Assembly: GCF_008042035.1 (NCBI RefSeq)
Contig: NZ_RDBL01000006.1
Span: forward strand, 674,238-737,218
Origin: Streptomyces sp. col6
GTDB taxonomy: Bacteria > Actinomycetota > Actinomycetes > Streptomycetales > Streptomycetaceae
Direction of reading: 5' to 3'
DNA length: 62,981 nucleotides
The notes under the pieces are model-generated. The model was given only the letters and a program-made list of their open reading frames with translations. It was not told the origin of the DNA and did not search any database. A program made the position numbers and the translations under genes. This document shows positions 25,793 through 35,057 of this stretch, in pieces (the first letter of the stretch is position 1; each line of letters opens with the position of its first letter).

Positions 25793-25921
25793 TCAGCGCG
25801 TGCCCAGTACGAGCATCGCCACGACCATGGCCAGGGCCAGGATCAGGCCTGCGCGGCGCATCATGTTCTCCGCGTCGCGGAGTTCCTTGGGGGGCTTGTT
25901 CTCGGGGTCGGACCAGAGCAT
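25793..25921 (-). CDS. 42-aa single-helix membrane peptide (possibly MmpB family)
   Basis: Short gene of 42 codons starting [20 protein letters not shown]. The N-terminal half is charged and soluble; residues about 24-40 form one hydrophobic helix ([17 protein letters not shown]), so it should insert with the N-terminus in the cytoplasm. From memory, Streptomyces genomes carry a conserved small protein with this opening next to the carboxylase epsilon gene, named morphogenic membrane protein MmpB in some annotations; I am not certain of that link. No nucleotide bias against coding. Confidence 0.7.
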   Translation of the reverse strand: MLWSDPENKPPKELRDAENMMRRAGLILALAMVVAMLVLGTR

Positions 25922-26000
25922 GACTTGATCCTGCTGGGAGGGCCTTGGGCGGCGCCTGAGTACGCGTACTCAACCGCCGCCCCCACCGCGTCACCAGGGG

Positions 26001-26207
26001 CTATGCGGGCCAGTACGTACGGGCCCAGGCGCGCGGGCCCGGCAGGTGGCGGCCGCGTCGGGCCAGGCGGCTCGGGTGGGACCAGCCGGCGGGCGGTTCC
26101 GGGGTGCCGGACGACACGGCGGAGACCGCCGCCGCACGGGCCCGGACCACCGCGAGCGCGGCGGCCAGTTCCTCCGGGGTCGGGTTGCCCCGTACGACCT
26201 TGATCAT
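26001..26207 (-). CDS. pccE: acyl-CoA carboxylase epsilon subunit
   Basis: 68 aa: IKVVRGNPTPEELAAALAVVRARAAA at the N-terminus is the family signature, followed by a linker and the terminal W-R-x-Y-W-type aromatic end (RAWARTYWPA). Epsilon subunits are small actinobacterial proteins that tighten the alpha-beta carboxylase complex and raise activity. The gene ends 15 bp after the pccB stop on the other side, i.e. its start at 26207 is 15 bp downstream of pccB, so the two are co-transcribed. Confidence 0.9.
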   Translation of the reverse strand: MIKVVRGNPTPEELAAALAVVRARAAAVSAVSSGTPEPPAGWSHPSRLARRGRHLPGPRAWARTYWPA

Positions 26208-26221
26208 GGTCAGGACCCTTT

Positions 26222-27805
26222 CTAGAGGGGGATGTTGCCGTGCTTCTTGGGCGGCAGGGACTCGCGCTTGGTGCGGAGCTGGCGCAGGCCCTTGACCACG
26301 TGCGCCCGGGTGTCGGACGGCATGATCACCGCGTCCACGTACCCGCGCTCGGCCGCCACGTACGGGTTCAGCAGCGCGTCCTCGTAGTCCGCCATCAGCT
26401 CGGCGCGGGTCGCGTCCTGATCCTCGGCGGCGGCGATCGTGCGCCGGTGCAGGATGTTGACCGCGCCCTGCGCGCCCATGACGGCGATCTGGGCGGTCGG
26501 CCAGGCGAGGTTGATGTCGGCGCCCAGGTGCTTGGAGCCCATGACGTCGTACGCGCCGCCGAACGCCTTGCGGGTGATCACCGTGATCAGCGGGACGGTC
26601 GCCTCCGCGTACGCGTAGATCAGCTTGGCGCCACGCCGGATGATGCCGCCGTACTCCTGGTCGACGCCCGGCAGGAAGCCCGGCACGTCCACGAAGGTCA
26701 GCACCGGCACGTTGAACGCGTCGCAGGTGCGGACGAAACGCGCCGCCTTCTCACTCGCGTCGATGTCCAGACAGCCGGCGAACTGCATCGGCTGGTTGGC
26801 GACGATGCCGACGGGGTAGCCCTCGACGCGGCCGAAACCGGTGATGATGTTCGGCGCGAACAGGGCCTGGGTCTCCAGGAATTCACCGTCGTCCAGCACG
26901 TGCTCGATCGCGGTGTGCATGTCGTACGGCTGGTTCGCCGAGTCCGGGATGAGCGTGTCCAGCTCGCGGTCCTCGTCGCTGACCGCCAGGTCCGCCTCCT
27001 CCGGGAAGGCCGGGGCCTCCGAGAGGTTGTTCGACGGGAGGTAGGACAGCAGCGACTTGACGTACTCGATCGCGTCCTTCTCGTCGCCCGCCATGTGGTG
27101 CGCGACGCCGGACGTCGTGTTGTGCGTACGGGCGCCGCCCAGCTCCTCGAAGCCGACGTCCTCACCGGTCACCGTCTTGATGACGTCGGGACCCGTGATG
27201 AACATGTGCGAGGTCTGGTCGACCATCACCGTGAAGTCGGTGATCGCGGGGGAGTACACCGCGCCGCCCGCGCACGGGCCGACGATCAGCGAGATCTGCG
27301 GGATCACACCCGAGGCGTGCACATTGCGCCGGAAGATCTCCGCGAAGAGACCCAGCGCCGCCACGCCCTCCTGGATGCGGGCGCCGCCGCCGTCGTTGAT
27401 GCCGATGACCGGGCAGCCGGTCTTCAGCGCGAAGTCCATCACCTTGACGATCTTCTCACCGTAGACCTCGCCGAGCGAGCCGCCGAAGATGGTGAAGTCC
27501 TGCGAGTACACGCAGACGGGACGGCCGTCGACCGTGCCGTAGCCGGTGACGACCCCGTCCCCGTACGGCCGGTTCTTCTCGATGCCGAAGTTCGTCGACC
27601 GGTGCCGGGCGAACTCGTCGAGCTCCACGAAGGAACCCTCGTCGAGCAGCAGACCGACGCGCTCGCGCGCCGTCAGCTTGCCCTTCGCGTGCTGCTTCTC
27701 CACCGCGCGCGCCGACCCCGCGTGGGTCGCCTCGTCGATACGGCGCTGCAGGTCCGCGAGCTTGCCCGCGGTCGTGTGGATGTCGATCTCTTCCGGCTCG
27801 GACAT
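26222..27805 (-). CDS. pccB: propionyl-CoA carboxylase beta chain (carboxyltransferase)
   Basis: Transfers carboxyl from biotin to propionyl-CoA giving methylmalonyl-CoA. 527 aa with both crotonase-type halves: [12 protein letters not shown] and [16 protein letters not shown] in the N half, [12 protein letters not shown] and [19 protein letters not shown] in the C half. Residue 420 is Asp; in S. coelicolor this position (Asp422 in PccB, Ile in AccB) sets propionyl versus acetyl preference, so a propionyl enzyme is predicted. ATG 27805 follows CAGGGAG. Divergent from birA, which loads the biotin. Confidence 0.95.
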   Translation of the reverse strand: MSEPEEIDIHTTAGKLADLQRRIDEATHAGSARAVEKQHAKGKLTARERVGLLLDEGSFVELDEFARHRSTNFGIEKNRPYGDGVVTGYGTVDGRPVCVYSQDFTIFGGSLGEVYGEKIVKVMDFALKTGCPVIGINDGGGARIQEGVAALGLFAEIFRRNVHASGVIPQISLIVGPCAGGAVYSPAITDFTVMVDQTSHMFITGPDVIKTVTGEDVGFEELGGARTHNTTSGVAHHMAGDEKDAIEYVKSLLSYLPSNNLSEAPAFPEEADLAVSDEDRELDTLIPDSANQPYDMHTAIEHVLDDGEFLETQALFAPNIITGFGRVEGYPVGIVANQPMQFAGCLDIDASEKAARFVRTCDAFNVPVLTFVDVPGFLPGVDQEYGGIIRRGAKLIYAYAEATVPLITVITRKAFGGAYDVMGSKHLGADINLAWPTAQIAVMGAQGAVNILHRRTIAAAEDQDATRAELMADYEDALLNPYVAAERGYVDAVIMPSDTRAHVVKGLRQLRTKRESLPPKKHGNIPL

Positions 27806-27938
27806 CGGGTGGCGGCTCCCTGCCTGGTCACGGGGACGACTTGGCTGCTGATCAGCGGATGAACAGCTACTGAGCCGTAGCGTATCGGCGCGGATACGGT
27901 TCGGCAGTGCGTCCTTTGACACACCTAGGGTGGGTTGC

Positions 27939-28802
27939 ATGACACCTTCGGATGCGCCACAGAGCCGATGGTCGGACCTGGACCGGCCGCCCCTCAACGT
28001 CCCCGCGCTGCGCCGCGGACTGCTGCGGCCCGGCGCGCTGTGGACCGCCCTCGACGTGGTCGAGTCCACCGGCTCCACCAACACCGACCTCGCCGCGCGC
28101 GCGGGCTCCCTCAGCGAGGGCACCGTCCTCGTCGCCGAGGAGCAGACCGCGGGCCGCGGGCGGCTGGAACGCACCTGGACGGCCCCGGCCCGCTCCGGCC
28201 TGTTCTTCTCCGTCTACCTGACGCCCGGGAACGTGCCCGCCGAGCGCTGGGGCTGGCTGCCGCTGCTCACCGGCGTCGCCGCGGCCACCGGGCTCGCGCG
28301 CGCGGCGGGCGTCGACATGGCCCTGAAGTGGCCCAACGACCTCCTTGTCACAGTCGAGGGCCAGGAGCGCAAGACCGGCGGCATCCTCGCCGAGCGGGCC
28401 GGCGACGGCGTCGTCATCGGCATCGGCCTCAACGTCTCGCTGCGCGCCGACGAGCTCCCCGCCCCCACCGCCGCGTCCCTCGCCCTGGCCGGCGCGGTCT
28501 CCGTCGACCGCGAGACGTTGCTGCGGGGCGTCCTGCGCTCCCTGGAGCACTGGTACGGGCTCTGGCGCGACGCGGACGGCGACGCGGCGGCGAGCGGGCT
28601 CCAGGAGGCGTACGCGGCCGGCTGCGCGACCCTCGGCAAGGCGGTACGGGCCCAGCTGCCCGGCGACCGCGTGCTCACCGGGGAGGCCGTGGCGATCGAC
28701 GGGGACGGCCGGCTGGTCCTGTCCACCGGCGACGGACTGCGCGAACCGGTCTCGGCGGGCGACATCGTGCACCTGCGCGGCGCGGAGGGCGGCCTGACCT
28801 GA
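27939..28802 (+). CDS. birA: biotin--[acetyl-CoA carboxylase] ligase
   Basis: 287 aa. Catalytic domain with STNTDLAAR, the biotinoyl-AMP loop [20 protein letters not shown] with the catalytic Lys, KTGGILAE and VIGIGLNVS, and a C-terminal SH3-like part ([15 protein letters not shown]). There is no N-terminal DNA-binding winged helix, so this is a pure ligase (class I), not a repressor. It biotinylates the alpha chain at Lys549. Start ATG 27939, 133 bp from divergent pccB. Confidence 0.93.
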   Translation: MTPSDAPQSRWSDLDRPPLNVPALRRGLLRPGALWTALDVVESTGSTNTDLAARAGSLSEGTVLVAEEQTAGRGRLERTWTAPARSGLFFSVYLTPGNVPAERWGWLPLLTGVAAATGLARAAGVDMALKWPNDLLVTVEGQERKTGGILAERAGDGVVIGIGLNVSLRADELPAPTAASLALAGAVSVDRETLLRGVLRSLEHWYGLWRDADGDAAASGLQEAYAAGCATLGKAVRAQLPGDRVLTGEAVAIDGDGRLVLSTGDGLREPVSAGDIVHLRGAEGGLT

Positions 28803-28927
28803 ACCCGGGGAGCCCGGGGCTCGTGCCCTGAGGACGTGAGGTAGGGCACACCTGCCGTATCGTTGAGGTGATCCACCGACGGACAGATCGGCAGGGCAGT
28901 GCGCAGGGAACGGGCAGGAGGCGGCTG

Positions 28928-30109
28928 GTGACCGTCGACGACACGACCTCCGGCGATGGCGCGCAGCATTCGTCGGACCCCTCGGTGCACGCCACACCGC
29001 ACCACGAAGTCGACCACACGGCCGAGCCGACCGACGATCCCCTCGCGATCCGGCTGGAACAGCTGATCCTGGGCGCCGACCGGCGGTACACCCCCTTCCA
29101 GGCGGCCCGCACCGCCGGCGTCTCGATGGACCTGGCCTCCCGTTTCTGGCGGGCCATGGGCTTCGCGGACATCGGCCAGGCCAAGGCGCTCACCGAGGCC
29201 GACGTGCTGGCCCTGCGGCGGCTCTCCGGTCTGGTCGAGGCCGGGCTGCTCAGCGAGCCGATGGCGATCCAGGTGGCCCGGTCGACCGGGCAGACCACCG
29301 CCCGGCTGGCCGAGTGGCAGATCGATTCCTTCCTGGAGGGCCTGACCGAGCCCCCCGAGCCGGGCATGACCCGCACCGAGGTCACGTATCCCCTGGTCGA
29401 ACTGCTCCTGCCCGAGCTGGAGGAGTTCCTCGTGTACGTGTGGCGGCGCCAGCTCGCCGCCGCCACGGGCCGGGTCGTGCAGGCGGCCGACGACGAGGAG
29501 ATGGTCGACCGGCGCCTCGCCGTCGGCTTCGCGGACCTCGTCGGCTTCACCCGGCTGACCCGGCGCCTGGAGGAGGAGGAACTCGGCGAGCTGGTCGAGT
29601 CCTTCGAGACCACCTGCGCCGACCTGGTCGCCGCGCACGGCGGACGGCTCATCAAGACCCTCGGCGACGAGGTCCTGTTCGCCGCCGACGACGCGGGCAC
29701 CGCCGCGGAGATCGCGCTGCGCCTCGTCGAGGCGATGACCGTGGACGAGACCATGCCCGCGCTGCGGGTCGGCATCGCGTTCGGCACGGTCACCACCCGG
29801 ATGGGCGATGTCTTCGGCACGACGGTGAACCTCGCCAGCCGGCTGACCTCGATAGCGCCGAAGGACGCGGTGCTGGTCGACGGCGCGTTCGCCGAGGAGC
29901 TGACGCGTACGGGCGAGGCGCCGGTCTCGGAGGCGCGGGCGGCCGAGGAGGCCGCGGCGGCGGCCGAGCGGGCCGAGAAGGAGGGCCCGGACGCCGAGGT
30001 CGTCCCCGTGCCCAAGTACCGCTACGGGCTCCAGCCGATGTGGCAGCGCCCGGTCCGCGGCCTCGGCGTGGTCGAGCCCTGGCTGCTGGCCCGCCGAGGC
30101 ACGTCCTGA
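28928..30109 (+). CDS. cya: class III adenylate cyclase
   Basis: 393 aa from GTG 28928, which has AGGAGG 8 nt upstream; a longer frame opens at 28868 without a ribosome site. The N-terminal region (about 40-175) contains a helical segment resembling the HTH-like regulatory domain of actinobacterial cyclases. The catalytic domain at about 195-330 has FADLVGFTRL with the metal Asp, TLGDEVLFAA with the second metal Asp, and GDVFGTTVNLASRL. No membrane segments. Produces cAMP, which in Streptomyces affects germination and development. Followed 59 bp later by an enoyl-CoA hydratase gene. Confidence 0.93.
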   Translation: MTVDDTTSGDGAQHSSDPSVHATPHHEVDHTAEPTDDPLAIRLEQLILGADRRYTPFQAARTAGVSMDLASRFWRAMGFADIGQAKALTEADVLALRRLSGLVEAGLLSEPMAIQVARSTGQTTARLAEWQIDSFLEGLTEPPEPGMTRTEVTYPLVELLLPELEEFLVYVWRRQLAAATGRVVQAADDEEMVDRRLAVGFADLVGFTRLTRRLEEEELGELVESFETTCADLVAAHGGRLIKTLGDEVLFAADDAGTAAEIALRLVEAMTVDETMPALRVGIAFGTVTTRMGDVFGTTVNLASRLTSIAPKDAVLVDGAFAEELTRTGEAPVSEARAAEEAAAAAERAEKEGPDAEVVPVPKYRYGLQPMWQRPVRGLGVVEPWLLARRGTS

Positions 30110-30168
30110 GCCTTTCCGCACGCCCTAGGATCCCTTCGGTAACGCTCGTTAACCGACAGGGGTGCAGC

Positions 30169-30981
30169 ATGACCGTCACGTCCGAGCAGCGGTTCGGGGA
30201 GTTCGTCGTCGTCCGGGCCCACGAGGGCCTGGAGCATGTCGCCGAGCTGGTCCTCGACCGGCCGAAGGCCATGAACGCCGTGTCCACGGACATGGCCCGC
30301 TCCATCGCCGCCGCCTGCGACGCGCTCGCCGCCGACCGGGACGTACGGGTCACCGTCCTCACCTCCAGCCACGAGCGGGCCTTCTGCGTGGGCGCGGACC
30401 TCAAGGAGCGCAACTCCTTCACCGACGGCGAGCTGGTGCGCCAGCGGCCCATCGCGCGCGGCGCCTACACCGGTGTCCTGGAGCTGCCCATGCCGACGAT
30501 CGCCGCGGTGCACGGCTTCGCGCTGGGCGGGGGCTTCGAGCTGGCCCTGTCCTGCGATCTGATCGTCGCCGATCCGACCGCCGTGGTGGGCCTGCCCGAG
30601 GTCTCCGTCGGCGTCATCCCGGGCGGCGGCGGCACCCAGCTGCTGCCCCGCCGGATCGGGGCCGCGCGCGCCGCCGAACTGATCTTCAGCGCCCGCCGGG
30701 TGCCGGGCCCCGAGGCGCGGGAACTGGGCCTGGTCGACGAGCTGGTGGCGGAGGGCGAGGACCGGGCCGAGGCGCTGGCCCTGGCCGGCCGCATCGCCGC
30801 GAACTCGCCGGTGGGACTGCGGGCGGCCAAGCGGGCGCTGCGGCTCGGGCACGGGCTCGACCTGCGGGCGGGCCTGGAGGTGGAGGACGCCGCGTGGCGG
30901 TCGGTGGCCTTCTCCGGGGACCGGGCGGAAGGCGTGGCCGCGTTCAACGAGAAGCGGAAGCCGAACTGGCCGGGGGAGTGA
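30169..30981 (+). CDS. enoyl-CoA hydratase/isomerase family protein
   Basis: 270 aa crotonase-fold protein: LDRPKAMNAVS near residue 30, oxyanion-hole segment CVGADLKER, ALGGGFELALSCD with the first catalytic Glu and GLPEVSVGVIPGGGGTQ with the second. Both Glu present indicates a true hydratase. The C-terminal NEKRKPNWPGE trimerisation tail is typical. Probably acts in fatty-acid or branched-chain amino-acid degradation; a link to the propionyl-CoA carboxylase (propionyl-CoA is the product of such routes) is inferred from proximity only. Confidence 0.9.
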   Translation: MTVTSEQRFGEFVVVRAHEGLEHVAELVLDRPKAMNAVSTDMARSIAAACDALAADRDVRVTVLTSSHERAFCVGADLKERNSFTDGELVRQRPIARGAYTGVLELPMPTIAAVHGFALGGGFELALSCDLIVADPTAVVGLPEVSVGVIPGGGGTQLLPRRIGAARAAELIFSARRVPGPEARELGLVDELVAEGEDRAEALALAGRIAANSPVGLRAAKRALRLGHGLDLRAGLEVEDAAWRSVAFSGDRAEGVAAFNEKRKPNWPGE

Positions 30982-31066
30982 CCCGGGGTAATCGTTTGCG
31001 GCCGAATGATCACGCTGCGGAGTTTTCCGGTGACTCGCATGTCGTCTATCGACCTAAAATGGGGCA

Positions 31067-32254
31067 ATGGGTGACGACGCGCGGCTGCGGGCCGTGGTTT
31101 CGCTGGCGCAGACGATGGCCGCGGCGCACACCCCCCGGGAGTGCTGGCGAGCGGCCGCCCGGGGGGCCTGTGAGGCGCTGGGCGGCAGCTTCGCCGCACT
31201 GTCGGTCTGGGAGCGCGCCCCGGGCCGGCTGAGGGTCCTGGTCAACGCGGGCGAGCGGGCCGAGGGCGAGGAGGAGTTCCCCGAGGAGGAGGTCTACCCC
31301 GTCCACCAGTTCCCGGAGATCACCGAGTTCCTGCACGAGCGGTGGGCCGGGGGTGGTGAGCCGGACGCCTGGGTGGAGACCGCCGAGGGCCCGGTGGACG
31401 GCGGGCCCTCGGGGGAGTCGGACGCGGGGACGGGCGGTGCGCACGGGTACGGGCCGGGCTACTGCCACCAGCGCGTGGCGGCCCTGCGGCGGCGCGGGCG
31501 AGGCTGCTGTGTCGTCGCGCCGATCGTGCTGCACGGGCGGGCCTGGGGTGAGCTGTATGTGGCGCGGCCGGCTGGGGTGCCGGTGTTCGGGCGCGCGGAC
31601 GCCGACTTCGCGACCGTGCTGGCCGCCGTGGTGGCCGCGGGGCTGGCCCAGACCGAGCGCCTGGAAGAGGTCCGCAAGCTCGCCTTCACCGATCCGCTGA
31701 CCGGCCTCGCCAACCGGCGGGCCGTCGATGTGCGGCTGGACGAGGCGGTGGAGCAGCACCGGGCGGACGGTGCGGTGGTCAGCCTGGTCGTCTGCGACCT
31801 GAACGGGCTGAAGTGGGTCAACGACACCCACGGCCACGCGGTGGGCGACCGGCTGCTGGAACGTTTCGGCTCGGTGCTCTCGCGGTGCGCGGCCATACTC
31901 CCCGGCGCGTTGGCGGCCCGGCTCGGCGGGGACGAGTTCTGCCTGCTGGCGGTGGGCCCCGAGGCGGACGAGGTGGTCGCCGTGGCCACCGAACTGTGCG
32001 AGCGGGCGGCCGGGCTCGAACTCGGCAACGGGGTCGCCTGCGGGATCGCGTCCAGCGGCGACCCCATCGGGCCCGAGGTCTCGGCCCGGCGGCTGTTCCG
32101 GCTGGCGGACGCGGCCCAGTACCGGGCGAAGGCCGCCCGCTCCGGGCGCCCGGTGGTGGCGGGACGCGACGGCGAGGTCATCCGGCTGGCCGACTCCCCG
32201 CCCAAGTCCCCGCACGACCGCCGGCGGCTGCGCGGCAACCGCCCCGAACTGTGA
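31067..32254 (+). CDS. GAF-GGDEF diguanylate cyclase
   Basis: 395 aa soluble protein. An N-terminal GAF-like sensor (about 1-195) precedes a GGDEF domain: FTDPLTGLANRRAVD, VCDLNGLKWVND, then the intact active-site loop LGGDEF. No RxxD inhibitory I-site is found just upstream of GGDEF (the segment reads PGALAARL), so product feedback may be absent. No EAL domain follows. Makes c-di-GMP, which controls sporulation through BldD in Streptomyces. ATG 31067. The adenylate cyclase is only 1 kb away. Confidence 0.9.
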   Translation: MGDDARLRAVVSLAQTMAAAHTPRECWRAAARGACEALGGSFAALSVWERAPGRLRVLVNAGERAEGEEEFPEEEVYPVHQFPEITEFLHERWAGGGEPDAWVETAEGPVDGGPSGESDAGTGGAHGYGPGYCHQRVAALRRRGRGCCVVAPIVLHGRAWGELYVARPAGVPVFGRADADFATVLAAVVAAGLAQTERLEEVRKLAFTDPLTGLANRRAVDVRLDEAVEQHRADGAVVSLVVCDLNGLKWVNDTHGHAVGDRLLERFGSVLSRCAAILPGALAARLGGDEFCLLAVGPEADEVVAVATELCERAAGLELGNGVACGIASSGDPIGPEVSARRLFRLADAAQYRAKAARSGRPVVAGRDGEVIRLADSPPKSPHDRRRLRGNRPEL

Positions 32255-32299
32255 CCGCGCGTCCGGGCCTCGCGTAAGGGGTCAACCCGCATTCCACTG

Positions 32300-32328
32300 G
32301 TGACATAAAGGGTTTCAATCCGTACGCT
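32300..32328 (+). promoter_or_regulatory. candidate hutH promoter
   Basis: GTGACA at 32300-32305, a 17-nt spacer and TACGCT at 32323-32328. The predicted start point coincides with the ATG at 32336, and no ribosome site is seen, so hutH may be leaderless. Confidence 0.5.
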
Positions 32329-32335
32329 GCTGAAT

Positions 32336-33886
32336 ATGGATATGCATACAGTCGTGGTGGGGACGTCCGGTACCACTGCTCAGGACGTCATCGCCGTGGC
32401 CCGCGGCAACGCCCGTGTCGAGCTCTCCGCCGCCGCGGTGGCCGCTCTGGCCGCCGCGCGCGAGATCGTGGACGCGCTCGCAGCGAAGCCCGAGCCGGTC
32501 TACGGCGTCTCGACCGGCTTCGGCGCCCTGGCCAGCCGCCACATCAGCCCGGAGCTGCGCGCACAGCTCCAGCGCAACATCGTCCGCTCGCACGCCGCCG
32601 GCATGGGCCCACGCGTCGAGCGCGAGGTCGTCCGGGCGCTGATGTTCCTCCGCCTGAAGACGGTCGCCTCCGGCCACACCGGCGTACGCCCCGAGGTCGC
32701 GCAGACCATGGCGGACGTGCTGAACGCCGGGATCACGCCCGTCGTCCACGAGTACGGCTCACTCGGCTGCTCCGGCGACCTGGCGCCCCTGTCGCACTGC
32801 GCGCTGGCCCTGATGGGCGAGGGCGACGCGGAGGGCCCCGACGGCACCGTCCGCCCCGCGGGCGAACTGCTCGCCGCGCACGGCATCACCCCGGTCGAGC
32901 TGCGCGAGAAGGAGGGCCTGGCCCTCCTCAACGGCACCGACGGCATGCTGGGCATGCTGGTCATGGCCCTGGCGGACCTCCGGACCCTCTACACCTCGGC
33001 CGACATCACGGCCGCCCTCTCCCTGGAGGCCCTGCTCGGCACGGACAAGGTCCTCGCTCCCGAGCTGCACGCCATCCGCCCGCACCCCGGCCAGGGGGCC
33101 AGCGCGGACAACATGCTGCGGGTGCTCGCCGGATCGGGTCTCACCGGTCACCATCAGGACGACGCGCCGCGCGTCCAGGACGCCTACTCGGTGCGGTGCG
33201 CGCCGCAGGTCAACGGGGCCGGGCGGGACACCCTGGCGTACGCCGCGACCGTCGCGGACCGCGAGCTGGCCGCCGCCGTGGACAACCCGGTGGTCCTTCC
33301 CGACGGGCGGGTGGAGTCCAACGGCAACTTCCACGGGGCGCCCGTCGCCTATGTGCTGGACTTCCTGGCCATCGCCGCCGCGGACCTCGGTTCGATCACT
33401 GAGCGCCGCACCGACCGGCTGCTCGACAAGAACCGCTCGCACGGGCTGCCGCCGTTCCTCGCGAACGACGCGGGCGTCGACTCGGGCCTGATGATCGCCC
33501 AGTACACCCAGGCCGCCCTGGTCAGCGAGATGAAGCGGCTCGCCGTCCCGGCCTCCGCCGACTCCATCCCGTCCTCCGCGATGCAGGAGGACCACGTCTC
33601 CATGGGCTGGTCGGCCGCGCGCAAGCTGCGTACCGCCGTCGGCAACCTCGCCCGGATCGTCGCCGTCGAGCTGTACGCGGCGACCCGTGCCGTCGAGCTG
33701 CGCGCCCAGCAGGGGCTGACCCCGGCCCCCGCCACGCGCGCCGTCATCGAGGCGCTGCGGGCGGCGGGCGTCGAGGGCCCGGGGCCGGACCGCTTCCTCT
33801 CGCCGGACCTGGCCGCCGCCGACGCCTTCGTGCGGGCGGGCGGACTGGTCTCGGCGGTGGAGCCGGTCACCGGGCCGCTGGCCTGA
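32336..33886 (+). CDS. hutH: histidine ammonia-lyase
   Basis: Deaminates histidine to urocanate, the first step of histidine catabolism. 516 aa: GVSTGFGALA at 57-66, GSLGCSGDLAPLSH at 141-154 and the C-terminal QEDHVSMG. The prosthetic MIO group is normally made from Ala-Ser-Gly; here the triad is Cys145-Ser146-Gly147, as I recall for Streptomyces HAL. The other hut genes are not adjacent, in line with scattered hut loci in Streptomyces. ATG 32336 (a second at 32342). Confidence 0.95.
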   Translation: MDMHTVVVGTSGTTAQDVIAVARGNARVELSAAAVAALAAAREIVDALAAKPEPVYGVSTGFGALASRHISPELRAQLQRNIVRSHAAGMGPRVEREVVRALMFLRLKTVASGHTGVRPEVAQTMADVLNAGITPVVHEYGSLGCSGDLAPLSHCALALMGEGDAEGPDGTVRPAGELLAAHGITPVELREKEGLALLNGTDGMLGMLVMALADLRTLYTSADITAALSLEALLGTDKVLAPELHAIRPHPGQGASADNMLRVLAGSGLTGHHQDDAPRVQDAYSVRCAPQVNGAGRDTLAYAATVADRELAAAVDNPVVLPDGRVESNGNFHGAPVAYVLDFLAIAAADLGSITERRTDRLLDKNRSHGLPPFLANDAGVDSGLMIAQYTQAALVSEMKRLAVPASADSIPSSAMQEDHVSMGWSAARKLRTAVGNLARIVAVELYAATRAVELRAQQGLTPAPATRAVIEALRAAGVEGPGPDRFLSPDLAAADAFVRAGGLVSAVEPVTGPLA

Positions 33887-33915
33887 CGGGCGCCGCCCCA
33901 GGATTCGTACGCCCC

Positions 33916-33965
33916 GATACGGGGAAGCGGCCACCGGGACCGTCCGGTGGCCGCTTCCCCGTATC
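33916..33965. terminator. bidirectional terminator hairpin after hutH
   Basis: A perfect 22-bp inverted repeat with a 6-nt loop between convergent hutH and the small anchored-protein gene; it is the longest hairpin in the window. Confidence 0.82.
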
Positions 33966-33971
33966 CACGCG

Positions 33972-34262
33972 TCAGACGGCGGCCCGCGGGCCCGTACGGC
34001 GGGGCGAGTACGTCACGAAGCCCGCCCCGATGCCCAGGAAGGCCGCGCCGCCGACCACGTACGGGGTGGAGTCACCGCCGGATCCGCCGGTGTGCGATGC
34101 GGCCCGGTCCGCGCCGTCGCCGGCCGTCGTGGCGCCGCTGCCGGCCGTACCGGGCGCGGTGCCCGTATCGCCCGTGGCGTTGGCCGAGGGGACGAACCAC
34201 AGGGCGCACAGCAGCGTCCCCGCGGCGATGGCGGTCAGGAGCGGGCGACGGGTGATGGCCAC
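33972..34262 (-). CDS. small secreted, C-terminally anchored protein
   Basis: 96 aa. The N-terminal signal peptide (MAITRRPLLTAIAAGTLL, cleavage after SANA near residue 29) is followed by a 38-residue Gly/Thr/Ala-rich linker, a hydrophobic segment at about 67-85 (TPYVVGGAAFLGIGAGFV) and a basic tail RRTGPRAAV. This is the layout of a cell-surface anchored protein, but no LPxTG or LAxTG sortase motif is present, so membrane anchoring is more likely than sortase attachment. Family unknown. Confidence 0.72.
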   Translation of the reverse strand: MAITRRPLLTAIAAGTLLCALWFVPSANATGDTGTAPGTAGSGATTAGDGADRAASHTGGSGGDSTPYVVGGAAFLGIGAGFVTYSPRRTGPRAAV

Positions 34263-34367
34263 GGAAACGGTCCCCTTTGCGACGGCCGGGACTCCGGCTC
34301 GTGCCGATGCTAATGAACGCAGCGGGTCGCGGGGAAGGCGTGACGGCCGGGACTTACGCTCCGCCCC

Positions 34368-34826
34368 ATGAGCACTTCCGAGACAGCTGGATCATCGCGT
34401 TTCGTCCGCCTGAAGGTGGACATGGTGGTGGAGATCACCGACCCCGACGCCCTCAGCGGCACCGCCCTGGAAAGCCTCGCGGCCGAGTACGGCGAACCCG
34501 GCGGCGAAGGAGCCGAGGAACGCGTGCATGCCGAGGCGGCGGTACGGGAAGACGCAGCGGAGGCCCTCGCCTCGCTGATCGACCCGTTCGACCTGGTGGG
34601 CGAGGTGCCCGGGGTCGAGCTGGCCCAGGCCTCCTGGAGCAGCGAGAGCATCGACTACGACCCCGACGAGCCGGGCGACTGGGACCTCGACGAGGGCGGG
34701 GACGAGGACGCCGAAGAGGGGTACGAGGAGGGGTCCGGACAGGACGTGACCGGCGGGCGCGCTTCGGGCGTCCCGCACAATGGGAGGGAGGCCGACGGCG
34801 ACGACGGCACGGAGCGGCGGGTCTGA
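34368..34826 (+). CDS. acidic hypothetical protein
   Basis: 152 aa and strongly acidic. The N-terminal 100 residues look folded (SSRFVRLKVDMVVEITDPDALSG), followed by an acidic, probably disordered tail (DYDPDEPGDWDLDEGGDEDAEE). No signal peptide, TM segment or known domain. ATG 34368 is preceded by a weak site. Function not recognised; codon bias supports coding. Confidence 0.7.
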   Translation: MSTSETAGSSRFVRLKVDMVVEITDPDALSGTALESLAAEYGEPGGEGAEERVHAEAAVREDAAEALASLIDPFDLVGEVPGVELAQASWSSESIDYDPDEPGDWDLDEGGDEDAEEGYEEGSGQDVTGGRASGVPHNGREADGDDGTERRV

Positions 34827-34838
34827 CCTGTGGGAACA

Positions 34839-34871
34839 CGGCCCCGGCCCGCTCGTGGCGGACCGGGGCCG
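34839..34871 (+). terminator. weak terminator hairpin
   Basis: 9-bp GC-only arms with a 15-nt loop after the acidic protein gene. Confidence 0.45.
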
Positions 34872-34949
34872 GCCTGTGCCGCGGACGCGGGAACCACCGC
34901 CCCCGGCACGGCGTCGATGAGTGGTGTTCCCCACACATTCGACGGACGT

Positions 34950-34975
34950 GGAACGGGAATCCCGTACAAGGGGTT
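34950..34975 (+). promoter_or_regulatory. ECF-type promoter candidate P1 of the L,D-transpeptidase
   Basis: GGAAC at 34950-34954, 18-nt spacer, GTT at 34973-34975. The pattern GGAA(T/C)-N18-GTT is that of SigR/SigE-type promoters. Confidence 0.4.
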
Positions 34976-34978
34976 CTT

Positions 34979-35003
34979 GGAACATTGACGGGGTTTCGCC
35001 GTT
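34979..35003 (+). promoter_or_regulatory. ECF-type promoter candidate P2 of the L,D-transpeptidase
   Basis: GGAAC at 34979-34983, 17-nt spacer, GTTG from 35001. Closer to the start codon than P1. SigE, the envelope-stress sigma factor, is the expected user for a cell-wall gene. Confidence 0.42.
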
Positions 35004-35057
35004 GGGCGGCCTTGCTCGGGGTTTTTGGGGATTTCGGCAACGATGGAGAAGCGTGTG

